22,272 nt of DNA from Thermoplasmata archaeon (lineage in GTDB: Archaea; Thermoplasmatota; Thermoplasmata; Lutacidiplasmatales; UBA184): NCBI GenBank assembly GCA_030037875.1, contig JASHPV010000092.1, positions 1 through 22,272 of the forward strand, in the 5' to 3' direction. How positions within the stretch are numbered: position 1 is the stretch's first letter; every line of letters begins with the position of its first letter. Below the pieces are notes generated by a model that worked only from the letters and a program-made list of their open reading frames with translations, was not told the DNA's origin and made no database searches. Position numbers and translations under genes: made by a program. This document shows, piece by piece, positions 6,749 to 13,556 of this stretch.

Positions 6749-7507
6749 ATGGGATCGAAAGGGAAAGTGATTCTTGTGGCGGGCGTGGGGACGGGACTAG
6801 GCAGCGCCGTTGTGAGCTTGTTGGCCACCGCGGGAGCCACGGTCATCGGCGTGGCTCGGAGTCGTTCGTCCCTCGAAGCTCTGGAGAAGCATGCGACGAA
6901 CCGCGGTTGGTCGTTCCGGGCCGTCACCGCCGACCTCCGAGTTCAGCCCGAAGTGACGGCCGCCGTCGAGGCGGTGATGAAGGAGTTCGGCCGACTCGAC
7001 GGGGTCTCGATCGACGCGGGACACTGGATCTCCGGCGACACGTTGCTGCACCTGACCACGGAGGAGGACTGGTCGGCGGGTCTGAACGACAACCTGAACG
7101 CCATCCACCGGTTGGGTCGAGCAGCGTTGCCCCCCATGATTCAGCAGGGGCACGGCTCGGTGGTGTTGGTGTCCGCCGCGGAGCGGGTTCGCCGACTCGG
7201 AAACCCCTCCTACTGCACGGCCAAAGGCGGCATCATCGACCTGACGGGGAAGTTAGCGGCGGACTACCGCCGGTTCGGGATCCGTTTTAACGCGGTCCTC
7301 CCCGGCAACATGGAACGCCACCTGGAAACGTTGGACCCGCCGGAGGGCGGGACACCGGTCCCTCTTCTGACCAACGCCGGAGTGGACGCTTGGCAGGTGG
7401 CTCGGGCCATCCGTTATCTGCTGCTCGAAGACGGCGAGTGGGTCACCGGCGCGGTACTCACCGTGGACGGCGGTCAGTCGACCGGCGGTCCGGAGCCGGC
7501 CCGCTGA
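6749..7507 (+). CDS. short-chain dehydrogenase/reductase (SDR)
   Basis: This 252-residue protein is a classical SDR oxidoreductase using NAD(P)H. The dinucleotide-binding glycine motif is AGVGTGLGSAVV (residues 11-22), and an Arg in VARSRSS after strand beta 2 suggests NADP preference. The usual NAG motif is present as IDAGHW (Asp instead of Asn). The catalytic Ser is in VLVSAAERV and the Tyr-x3-Lys pair is in SYCTAKGG, about 15 residues later as expected. The C-terminus VTGAVLTVDGGQS is the standard SDR ending. Length is normal for the family. The substrate cannot be inferred. The gene is followed after 33 bp by the convergent MFS transporter gene. Confidence 0.9.
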   Translation: MGSKGKVILVAGVGTGLGSAVVSLLATAGATVIGVARSRSSLEALEKHATNRGWSFRAVTADLRVQPEVTAAVEAVMKEFGRLDGVSIDAGHWISGDTLLHLTTEEDWSAGLNDNLNAIHRLGRAALPPMIQQGHGSVVLVSAAERVRRLGNPSYCTAKGGIIDLTGKLAADYRRFGIRFNAVLPGNMERHLETLDPPEGGTPVPLLTNAGVDAWQVARAIRYLLLEDGEWVTGAVLTVDGGQSTGGPEPAR

Positions 7508-7540
7508 GCATCGCGGTCGGGAGTACCGGCCCGGAATTCC

Positions 7541-8944
7541 TCAAGGGGACGATCCGGATCCCCCCGAGGCCGGGCCGGAGGACGGAGTCGACTCCTTCCG
7601 CTTCTCCTCGGAGACTCCGGCGATTAGGAAGATGACCACGAGGACAATGATGAGGGTCGAGAAGAGGACGATCCCAACGGGAAGACCCAGAACGTCGGCG
7701 GTCAGGCCTATGCCGACCACCGGCACGCTCAGTCCGAGATACGAGGCCACGTAAAATCCGGATAGGATCTCTCCTCGTCGGTCCGGGGGCGCCACCTCGT
7801 TAAGGGCTCCAAGCCCTCCGAGGAGCAGAAGGCCGAATCCCCATCCGCACAGCACGGTGCCCAGGAAGAAAGGCCACGCCAGGCCCGTCCATACCGCCGC
7901 CGAGATCGAAATGAGACCGAGGGGCGCGAATCCGGCTCCCGCCCGAGCGATCCGGGCGTTTCCACGGGTGCGCACGATCCACTGCGCCAAGCCGGCCGAC
8001 CCGAACATCAGTAAAACGGTCGCCCCGCTGACGGCCGTCTCCCGGATTCCCAGGTCGACCGACAGAAAAGATGGTGCGAGCCCGCTGAAGACACCCGCTA
8101 ACGCGAAGCCGCAAAACGCCGCTACCACGCAGAGGAAGAACACCCGACGGATCTGGGGTGGAACGCGGAACCCACGCCCCGACTCGGCCGCCGTCGGAGA
8201 TTTCCGGGGAGGCTGATCTCGGGTGGTTAGCGCGAGGCCGAAGGCCACGACGAGGAGGCCGAGAAGTACCCAAAAGGAGAGCGTCAACGGGTCGGGCGCA
8301 AACTGTGCCAAAAGTCCCGCGTAAAAGGGTCCGATGCCGACTCCCACCACAGTAAGCGCCGCGGTTACCATCGCGGCCCGGCGAAGGTTGCCTGCCGGCT
8401 CGTGATCGCTCAGTCCGGCCGAGGCCGCGGGAGCGGCCAAACCCACGGAGATGCCAGAAAGAACCCTCGCGGCGATCAGCCAACCCACATTCTGGGCGAG
8501 CAGAAAGACCCCCGTGCTGGCGATGGCCACCGCGATCGCCGCGATGAGAACCGTCCGGCGGCCGATCCGGTCGGACGTTCTGCGGAATACGAAGAGGACG
8601 AGCAAGAGCCCCAATGCATACGCCGCGAAGACGATGGTCAGCATGCCGGGGGAAAAGTGCCACTCGCGCTGGTACAGGACGTAGAGGGGGGTGGGAAGCC
8701 CGCCGCCGATGATCACGATCAGAAAGACGATCGCGATCGCCAGAAATTGCGACGCCGAGGCTTGATTGGAAGCGGCCGGACCAGAAGGGATTGCGTGGCA
8801 CGTCGCCGCGGGCACGGCAGGATTCGGCGGCGGATCCCCGCTGGTCGTCCCCGTGCTGAGCCCACCCTTCAGATTTCGATCCGCGCGCGGGAGACTCTTC
8901 GGGGTCCCGGCGAAACTTCGGGCCGGCGGTCTAACAAGATCCAC
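7541..8944 (-). CDS. MFS transporter
   Basis: A 12-helix major facilitator superfamily protein of up to 467 residues, acting as a secondary exporter or importer in the cytoplasmic membrane. The loop between helices 2 and 3 has the family motif A variant RRTSDRIGRRTVLI. Long hydrophobic stretches alternate with short loops, and a central hydrophilic loop with basic residues (RDQPPRKSP...) separates the two six-helix halves. The C-terminal tail is Ser/Gly-rich and hydrophilic. The start is GTG at 8944, overlapping the amidohydrolase stop by 14 bp, but the first 43 residues are hydrophilic and unconserved in appearance; GTG 8815 is a good alternative. Coupling to the amidohydrolase suggests that the transporter moves the hydrolase's substrate or product, which is inference. 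Confidence 0.88.
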   Translation of the reverse strand: MDLVRPPARSFAGTPKSLPRADRNLKGGLSTGTTSGDPPPNPAVPAATCHAIPSGPAASNQASASQFLAIAIVFLIVIIGGGLPTPLYVLYQREWHFSPGMLTIVFAAYALGLLLVLFVFRRTSDRIGRRTVLIAAIAVAIASTGVFLLAQNVGWLIAARVLSGISVGLAAPAASAGLSDHEPAGNLRRAAMVTAALTVVGVGIGPFYAGLLAQFAPDPLTLSFWVLLGLLVVAFGLALTTRDQPPRKSPTAAESGRGFRVPPQIRRVFFLCVVAAFCGFALAGVFSGLAPSFLSVDLGIRETAVSGATVLLMFGSAGLAQWIVRTRGNARIARAGAGFAPLGLISISAAVWTGLAWPFFLGTVLCGWGFGLLLLGGLGALNEVAPPDRRGEILSGFYVASYLGLSVPVVGIGLTADVLGLPVGIVLFSTLIIVLVVIFLIAGVSEEKRKESTPSSGPASGGSGSSP

Positions 8945-10754
8945 CGAAAACGTCCCGCCCGGTCAGTGCGAAGCGCACGCGGCCGGTCGGTGCGGGGGCG
9001 GCTGTCGGATGGGTTGGGCCGGGGGAATCACCATTCGGTGAGAGCCTCGAAACGGTGTATCCGCCGAAGGTGGCCACGGGAGACCAGCTGGGAGTGATCG
9101 GAGGCGCGGCCGGGGCTAGTCCCGAGAACTCCCCAGTGGCGTAGACGGGTCGCCCGCCGACCACCGTGAGCAGAGACTCGATGCCGTTGATCGCCTCCTC
9201 TTCCACCGAGAAGTAATCGGCGGAAAGCACGGCGAGGTCCGCCAACTTCCCTACCTGGATCGAGCCTTTCTTGTCTTCCTCGCGGGAGAACCACCCGCCA
9301 TTGACCGTGTACAAACGGAGCGCATCCATCCGGGACAAGAGGTTGTTGGAGGAGAAGAGAGCGGTGCCGCCCACCGTCTTGCCGGTAACGAGCCAGTACA
9401 GCGACACCCACGGATTGTAGCTAGCCACTCGCGTCGCATCGGTCCCGGCGGACACCGGGATACCCATCTCCAGCATCTTGGCGATCGGTGGTGCCCGCTC
9501 GCCCATCTCCTCCCCATATCGGGCCACGAAGTGCTCGCCCTGGAACGCCATACGGTCTTGGATGGCAATCCCGCCGCCGAGCCGCTTCACCCGTTGGAGG
9601 TTCTTGTCGGAGATCGTCTCGGCGTGGTCCAGAAACCAGTGGAGGTCGCCGATGGGTGAGGTCTCGTTCACTTCTTCGAACACGTTGAGGAAACGTGTGA
9701 TCGATTCCTCGTAGGTCGCGTGGATCCGGAACGGCCATCTTCGGCCGGCGACAAGTCCGACGACCTCCTTCAGCTCCTCCTCCATGACCGGGGACAGCTC
9801 CGGCCGCGGCTCCATGAAGTTCTCGAAATCGGCGGCCGAGTAGACGAGCGTTTCTCCGGCGCCGTTCACTCGGTAAAAATCGTCCCCGTCATACAGCCGC
9901 ACGGATTTCGTCCATTGGTCGAAATCGTCCAACTCGTGCTTCGGCCGCTGGGTGAAAAGGTTGTACGCGATTCGCAGGGTCAGCCGGCCGGCTCGGGCCA
10001 GCTCACCGGCGGCCGCGTAGTCCTGAGGATAAAATTGGAAGCCACCCCCCGCGTCTATCGCGCTGGTGAGACCGAACCGGTTGAGTTCCCGAAGGAATAG
10101 AATGGTCGAACTGAGCTGGTCGGCGTGCTCTAACTTGGGCTGCCGGTCCAACGTCGCGTAGAGGATACCGGCGTTTGGCTTGGCGACCAGAAGCCCCGTC
10201 GGATTGCCGTCGGCATCCCGTTGAATCTCCGCCTCCGGGGGGGTCGGGGTATCCTTGCCGATACCGAGGGCCGTGAGGCCCGCCCGATTGAGCATGGCAT
10301 CGTGATAGACGTGCAGGACGAATGCGGGGGTGCTGGGCAGGGCCTGGTTCAATTCCGCCAGCGTGGGAACTCGTTTCTCCTCAAATTGGAACTCCGACCA
10401 GCTTCCCACGACGCGCGCCCACTGCCCGGGCGGCGTCCGCTTCGCTTGATCGACGAGTCTCGCCATCGCCCCGGCCAGCGACCGGACACCGTCCCATCGG
10501 GTCTCGAGGGTGTATTGCCGTCCCTCCCGTACGACGTGAATATGCGTGTCGTTCAGTCCCGGAATCACCGTCTTCCCCTTGAGGTCGAGGATTTTCGTTC
10601 GGGAGCCTTTGTACTCCAGGGCGTCGGAGTCGTTGCCCACCGCCACGAATCGGTCCCCGCGAATCGCCGCCGCGCTCGCGAATGAGGAACGGGAATCCAG
10701 AGTTGCGATCTTCCCATCCAACAGTATCAGGTCGGCCGCACGATCGTCTTCCAA
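8931..10754 (-). CDS. YtcJ-type metal-dependent amidohydrolase (Amidohydro_3)
   Basis: The 607-residue protein belongs to the amidohydrolase superfamily branch that includes YtcJ and N-substituted formamide deformylase. After an N-terminal beta-sandwich segment (ADLILLDGKIATLDS), the metal-binding motif PGLNDTHIH is at about residues 65-73. HATYEES and LDHAET supply further histidines, and SAGTDATRVASYNPW carries the catalytic Asp. The end of the barrel is followed by GSIQVGKLADLAVLS, where the sandwich domain resumes, and then an unusual Pro/Thr-rich tail of about 45 residues. The start is TTG at 10754, supported by GGGAGGAA upstream; no ATG or GTG lies nearby in frame. It would hydrolyse an amide or related C-N bond of an unidentified substrate, in the cytoplasm. 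Confidence 0.9.
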   Translation of the reverse strand: MEDDRAADLILLDGKIATLDSRSSFASAAAIRGDRFVAVGNDSDALEYKGSRTKILDLKGKTVIPGLNDTHIHVVREGRQYTLETRWDGVRSLAGAMARLVDQAKRTPPGQWARVVGSWSEFQFEEKRVPTLAELNQALPSTPAFVLHVYHDAMLNRAGLTALGIGKDTPTPPEAEIQRDADGNPTGLLVAKPNAGILYATLDRQPKLEHADQLSSTILFLRELNRFGLTSAIDAGGGFQFYPQDYAAAGELARAGRLTLRIAYNLFTQRPKHELDDFDQWTKSVRLYDGDDFYRVNGAGETLVYSAADFENFMEPRPELSPVMEEELKEVVGLVAGRRWPFRIHATYEESITRFLNVFEEVNETSPIGDLHWFLDHAETISDKNLQRVKRLGGGIAIQDRMAFQGEHFVARYGEEMGERAPPIAKMLEMGIPVSAGTDATRVASYNPWVSLYWLVTGKTVGGTALFSSNNLLSRMDALRLYTVNGGWFSREEDKKGSIQVGKLADLAVLSADYFSVEEEAINGIESLLTVVGGRPVYATGEFSGLAPAAPPITPSWSPVATFGGYTVSRLSPNGDSPGPTHPTAAPAPTGRVRFALTGRDVFGGSC

Positions 10755-10762
10755 TGTTCCAG

Positions 10763-10770
10763 TTCCTCCC
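10763..10770 (-). promoter_or_regulatory. ribosome binding site supporting a TTG start
   Basis: GGGAGGAA on the minus strand ends 8 bases before the TTG at 10754. It is a strong match to the anti-Shine-Dalgarno sequence and decides the amidohydrolase start. Confidence 0.6.
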
Positions 10771-10786
10771 TTTCCCTCCGCACCGT

Positions 10787-10810
10787 GGAATCGGTCCGAA
10801 TCTCGATTCC
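10787..10810. repeat. 7-bp inverted repeat between membrane protein and amidohydrolase genes
   Basis: GGAATCG and CGATTCC are separated by 10 bases, and a nested GAATC-TC-GATTC type symmetry overlaps the right arm. It lies in the 69-bp spacer between two minus-strand genes and could be a transcript hairpin or an operator. No T-run follows. Confidence 0.3.
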
Positions 10811-10823
10811 GACTCTCCCCCGA

Positions 10824-11273
10824 CTAGACGAGTCCACCCACGGACCAAACGACGACGACGATGAGAAGCCCGAAAAGGACGAACTCGAGGACGATGCCCA
10901 TCCAGCGGCGCGCGTTGTAGGCGCTGACCTCCTGGACGCTCGCACCGGATCGAAGGGGAGGATCGAACTCGAGATGCATTCCGTTGCCCACGGCAATCCC
11001 GAACAGGCCCAGAATGATCAGGATACGGGCCGCCATGAGTCCGTAACCCGCGATCTCGATCGCCCCCGCACTGCACCCCGAGGCGGCGCAGCTGGGTGGA
11101 TAAACGCCCGCGGTCACGGCCACGAGGCCACCCACGAACAGCAAGACGATCGATACCGACTGAAGGACGAAGGCCAAGGTCTCGAATGGCAACTTGGCCC
11201 CAATCTCGGCCGGACTCAGTCGTTCGTTGAGAGGCTCGGCGGCCGTAGGTGGCGGAGCTACGTTACCGGCCAT
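10824..11273 (-). CDS. small three-helix membrane protein, unknown function
   Basis: I do not recognise this 149-residue protein. It has a hydrophilic, proline-containing N-terminus (about 30 residues), then three hydrophobic segments at about 32-58, 70-96 and 122-148. Between helices 1 and 2 is a short loop with two cysteines close together (PPSCAASGCSAG) that would probably face outside and could form a disulfide or bind a metal. Between helices 2 and 3 is a charged loop (HLEFDPPLRSG ... NARRW). The start is ATG at 11273; the closest promoter-like site is TTTATC about 80 bp upstream. It lies 69 bp before the amidohydrolase on the same strand, with no functional link evident. Confidence 0.65.
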   Translation of the reverse strand: MAGNVAPPPTAAEPLNERLSPAEIGAKLPFETLAFVLQSVSIVLLFVGGLVAVTAGVYPPSCAASGCSAGAIEIAGYGLMAARILIILGLFGIAVGNGMHLEFDPPLRSGASVQEVSAYNARRWMGIVLEFVLFGLLIVVVVWSVGGLV

Positions 11274-11349
11274 GTCGATGGAAGGCCGTCGAGTCGGCGG
11301 CCGACTTGGTCACCCGGAACCCTCTCAGCGATGGTCATCGGGAGGGGCC

Positions 11350-11356
11350 TGATAAA
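11350..11356 (-). promoter_or_regulatory. possible TATA box for the small membrane protein gene
   Basis: CTTTATC on the minus strand stands out in GC-rich DNA and would start transcription near 11325, giving a leader of about 50 bases before the ATG at 11273. The surrounding 146-bp spacer otherwise shows no gene. Confidence 0.3.
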
Positions 11357-11419
11357 GGGGCCGGTGAAAGGGCGGGGGCAGGGGATTCCCGGGAGCCCGG
11401 TTTGCCCATTCTTGCGAGT

Positions 11420-11845
11420 TCACTCCGACGCTATCGCGGCCAGAGTTTCCGGGGCGGACAGCGGCGGTGCAAGATTGGCCGGCAGATGGAACCGGGCCCG
11501 CAGATACTCGGGGCTGTTGTAGGTCGTCCAGACTTTCCCGCCGGCGTCTTCCCAGACTAGGATTTTGAGAGGCAAATCGAGCGCGATACTGGGCGCGGCA
11601 AGCATGAGAGGAGTTCCGGCCGTCGGGTTTCCGAAAATCAGGAGCTTCGTGGGAGGCATTTGCAGCCCGGCGCTCTTCGCTTCCCCGCTGTGATCGACCA
11701 GGGCAAACAGCTTGATGCCCTTCGCCGTCAGCAGTTCCTGAAGTCTCTCGACGGTCCGATCGACCGAATGATGACTTGCGACACTTACCACCCCGTTGCC
11801 GTCTTTCGCCGTCAAGAGATGCCCCGAGCCCCGATGCCGCTCCAT
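11420..11845 (-). CDS. DUF302 domain protein
   Basis: This 141-residue protein is a single DUF302 domain, a small alpha/beta fold of unknown biochemical function found widely in bacteria and archaea. Family features are HHSVDRTVERLQELLTAKGI with FALVDHSGEAKSAGL in the first half, then TKLLIFGNPTAGTPLM and LPLKILVWED followed by VWTTYNSPEYLRARF. The domain begins near residue 18, so the N-terminal MERHRGSGHLLTAKDG may be an extension or the true start may lie downstream at a GTG. There is no signal peptide. It lies 53 bp downstream of the DsbA-like gene on the same strand. DUF302 genes often accompany redox or stress functions, but nothing here fixes a role. Confidence 0.85.
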   Translation of the reverse strand: MERHRGSGHLLTAKDGNGVVSVASHHSVDRTVERLQELLTAKGIKLFALVDHSGEAKSAGLQMPPTKLLIFGNPTAGTPLMLAAPSIALDLPLKILVWEDAGGKVWTTYNSPEYLRARFHLPANLAPPLSAPETLAAIASE

Positions 11846-11898
11846 GTAGATGCATCTGGCGAGGCCGGAAATTCCCGCCTTAGCCTAGCGGCTGGGGA

Positions 11899-12450
11899 TC
11901 AGGGCCGCTTCCGTTCCGACTGTTTCAGCGCCTTGAGCAGCGGAATAAACTCGTACTGTCCGACGTGCAGCGTTCCATTTACGAAAAAGGTCGGAGTGTC
12001 TCCGACGCCGGCCTCATTACCACTTTCGAGGTCCTCGTCGACTCGCCGGGCCGCGGTCCCGGACGATAGGTCTCGATCGAAATCCTCCATTTCGATGGGG
12101 AGTCCCCGAGCTATCTCGCGCAGTACGGCATCGGAAAGATTGTCTTGGTGGGCGAAAATTCTGTCGTGCATCAACCAGAACTTTCCCTGGAGGCCCGCGG
12201 CCTCCGCCGCCTCCGCCGCCGGCCGAGAACGGGGGTGGATGGCCGGCTGGGGATAGTTGCGAAAAACAAAGCACAGGTCATCTTGGAGCTCGCGGACCAG
12301 CTCGTTCACGGGACCGAGCACGTTCTGGCAATGGAGCGACGTGTAATCGCCGTACTCCACGAGCGAGTATCGGGCCGACGGAGGGCCGAGACAATTATCT
12401 CGCGCTTCCACCGGAAGTACCAGTTTAGGCAATCCCTTCTTCCCGCTCAT
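11899..12450 (-). CDS. DsbA-like thioredoxin-fold protein (Thioredoxin_4) with SxxC active site
   Basis: The 183-residue protein has the thioredoxin fold with an inserted helical domain, as in DsbA and related proteins. The opening strand LVEYGDYTSLHC (residues 30-41) aligns with the family's YGDYxCPYC, but the first cysteine is Ser38, leaving only Cys41. RFVFRNYP-like sequence (CFVFRNYPQPAIHPRSRPAA), EAAGLQGKFWLMHD and the cis-proline motif VGDTPTFFVNG follow in normal order. No signal peptide or membrane segment is present, so it should be cytosolic. Without the nucleophilic cysteine it is unlikely to act as a normal dithiol oxidase or reductase; a monothiol, binding or glutathione-transferase-like role is possible. 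Upstream GGAGAAGC before ATG 12450 supports this start. Confidence 0.85.
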   Translation of the reverse strand: MSGKKGLPKLVLPVEARDNCLGPPSARYSLVEYGDYTSLHCQNVLGPVNELVRELQDDLCFVFRNYPQPAIHPRSRPAAEAAEAAGLQGKFWLMHDRIFAHQDNLSDAVLREIARGLPIEMEDFDRDLSSGTAARRVDEDLESGNEAGVGDTPTFFVNGTLHVGQYEFIPLLKALKQSERKRP

Positions 12451-12591
12451 GCTTCTCCGACCGGGCGAGACGTGTTCGGTCTTTTGTCTTTCGGGCTCCG
12501 GTCGCTCGTCGAACGGAACTAGGGCGAGCGGAACCCATATCCTTCCAATGGGCTATCGGCCCCGTCCACCCCCGGGGGCGGTCCGATACCG

Positions 12592-13311
12592 ATGGCAGGG
12601 ATGGAGGAATCGCCTCGTGAGCTGCGAGTTGTAACGAGCCGCATTGACCTCGAGGACGTGTCGGGCCGGGTCCTGTTTCCGACGCCGGTCCAAGGCCCCT
12701 GGTTGCCTTTCCTTCGCTTTGCCGACACCATCACGTCTGGCGCGGGGGACGACCCCGAGGGACACACCCATCTCGAAGAGGAAGCGCTGAACTACGTCAT
12801 CACCGGCCGGGTCGACTACGACGACGAGACCGGCCATCGCTCCGTGCTCGGCCCCGGGGCGGTCGAGCTTCTCACCGCCCACGAAGAGACTCGTCACAAG
12901 GTGATGGGGGGTGCACAGGCCCCTGGCACCCGATGGCTGTCGGTCGTCGTCCGATGTCCACCCACTTCGGGAGCCCGCGGACACCGTTTCCAAGTTGCCC
13001 CCGGCCCACCGCCGATCCCGGTGAGCAAGACGGTAGAGGAGCGGTTACTGGTCGGGCCGGACGCCGCGGTCGATTCCGGTGCCGGGCTCGAATGCGTGGA
13101 CCTTCATTTCCGCAAGGATGGGCGCTCCGTGTGTCCCGTGGGAGCGGAGCGGAGAGCGGCCGCCTACGTCTTCGAAGGTTCGGGGTCAATCGACCGGCTG
13201 CCGGTCGAGGTGGGAGTCGGTGTGCTAGTCGAGAATTTGACCAAGATTACCATCCAAGCCAAGTCCGGTACTCGGGTACTGGTGGCATCCGTTCCCCGAA
13301 GGCCCCTGTAG
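12592..13311 (+). CDS. pirin-like bicupin protein
   Basis: This 239-residue protein resembles the pirin family, two cupin barrels of which the N-terminal one holds an iron in characterised members; some pirins are quercetin dioxygenases and others redox-sensitive regulators. In the first cupin, PEGHTHLEEEALNYVITGRVDYDD supplies the HxH pair at the expected place, and LGPGAVELLTAHEETRHKV supplies the later His. The Glu that normally follows that His by two residues (HxE) is Val here. The second cupin (about 145-239) is short and has no metal ligands visible. ATG 12592 is used; ATG 12601 is equally possible. It is divergent from the DsbA-like gene across a 141-bp spacer that contains CCATATCC (12534-12541), a possible promoter element. 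Confidence 0.75.
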   Translation: MAGMEESPRELRVVTSRIDLEDVSGRVLFPTPVQGPWLPFLRFADTITSGAGDDPEGHTHLEEEALNYVITGRVDYDDETGHRSVLGPGAVELLTAHEETRHKVMGGAQAPGTRWLSVVVRCPPTSGARGHRFQVAPGPPPIPVSKTVEERLLVGPDAAVDSGAGLECVDLHFRKDGRSVCPVGAERRAAAYVFEGSGSIDRLPVEVGVGVLVENLTKITIQAKSGTRVLVASVPRRPL

Positions 13312-13420
13312 GCACGTTCGGGGCCAACCCAAGGGGACGATCCCGCGACCCGGTTGATCGGTCTCTGAAAAGCTGGATCCCCTACACAGCGCCAGAGCGT
13401 TGGGCCGCTGCCGAGGATGT

Positions 13421-13435
13421 TCTCTTCAGAAGAGA
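13421..13435. promoter_or_regulatory. 15-bp palindrome upstream of the pentose phosphate operon
   Basis: TCTCTTCAGAAGAGA is a perfect 15-bp palindrome centred on one base. It lies about 120 bp before the transketolase start, in the 245-bp spacer (13312-13556) that has no other recognised gene. The size and symmetry fit an operator for a dimeric regulator. No clear TATA box is visible nearby; CCTTTTCC at 13477-13484 is the best weak candidate. Confidence 0.3.
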
Positions 13436-13556
13436 TTCTCCTGAGTACGGGCCTGGACCGGCGCGGAGACGGTCATCCTTTTCCACACCGAGTTCTCCGG
13501 AGGAGCCGGAGGGCACGGTCGGGCCGATGAACCTGCGGATGCTCTCAGAGAAGTAG

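Noticed and set aside
12933..13556. 207-codon plus-strand frame spanning the pirin gene end and the spacer before tkt
   Set aside because: Begins as an out-of-frame shadow of pirin; the spacer part has no recognisable protein features. Only its last nine codons are noted separately.
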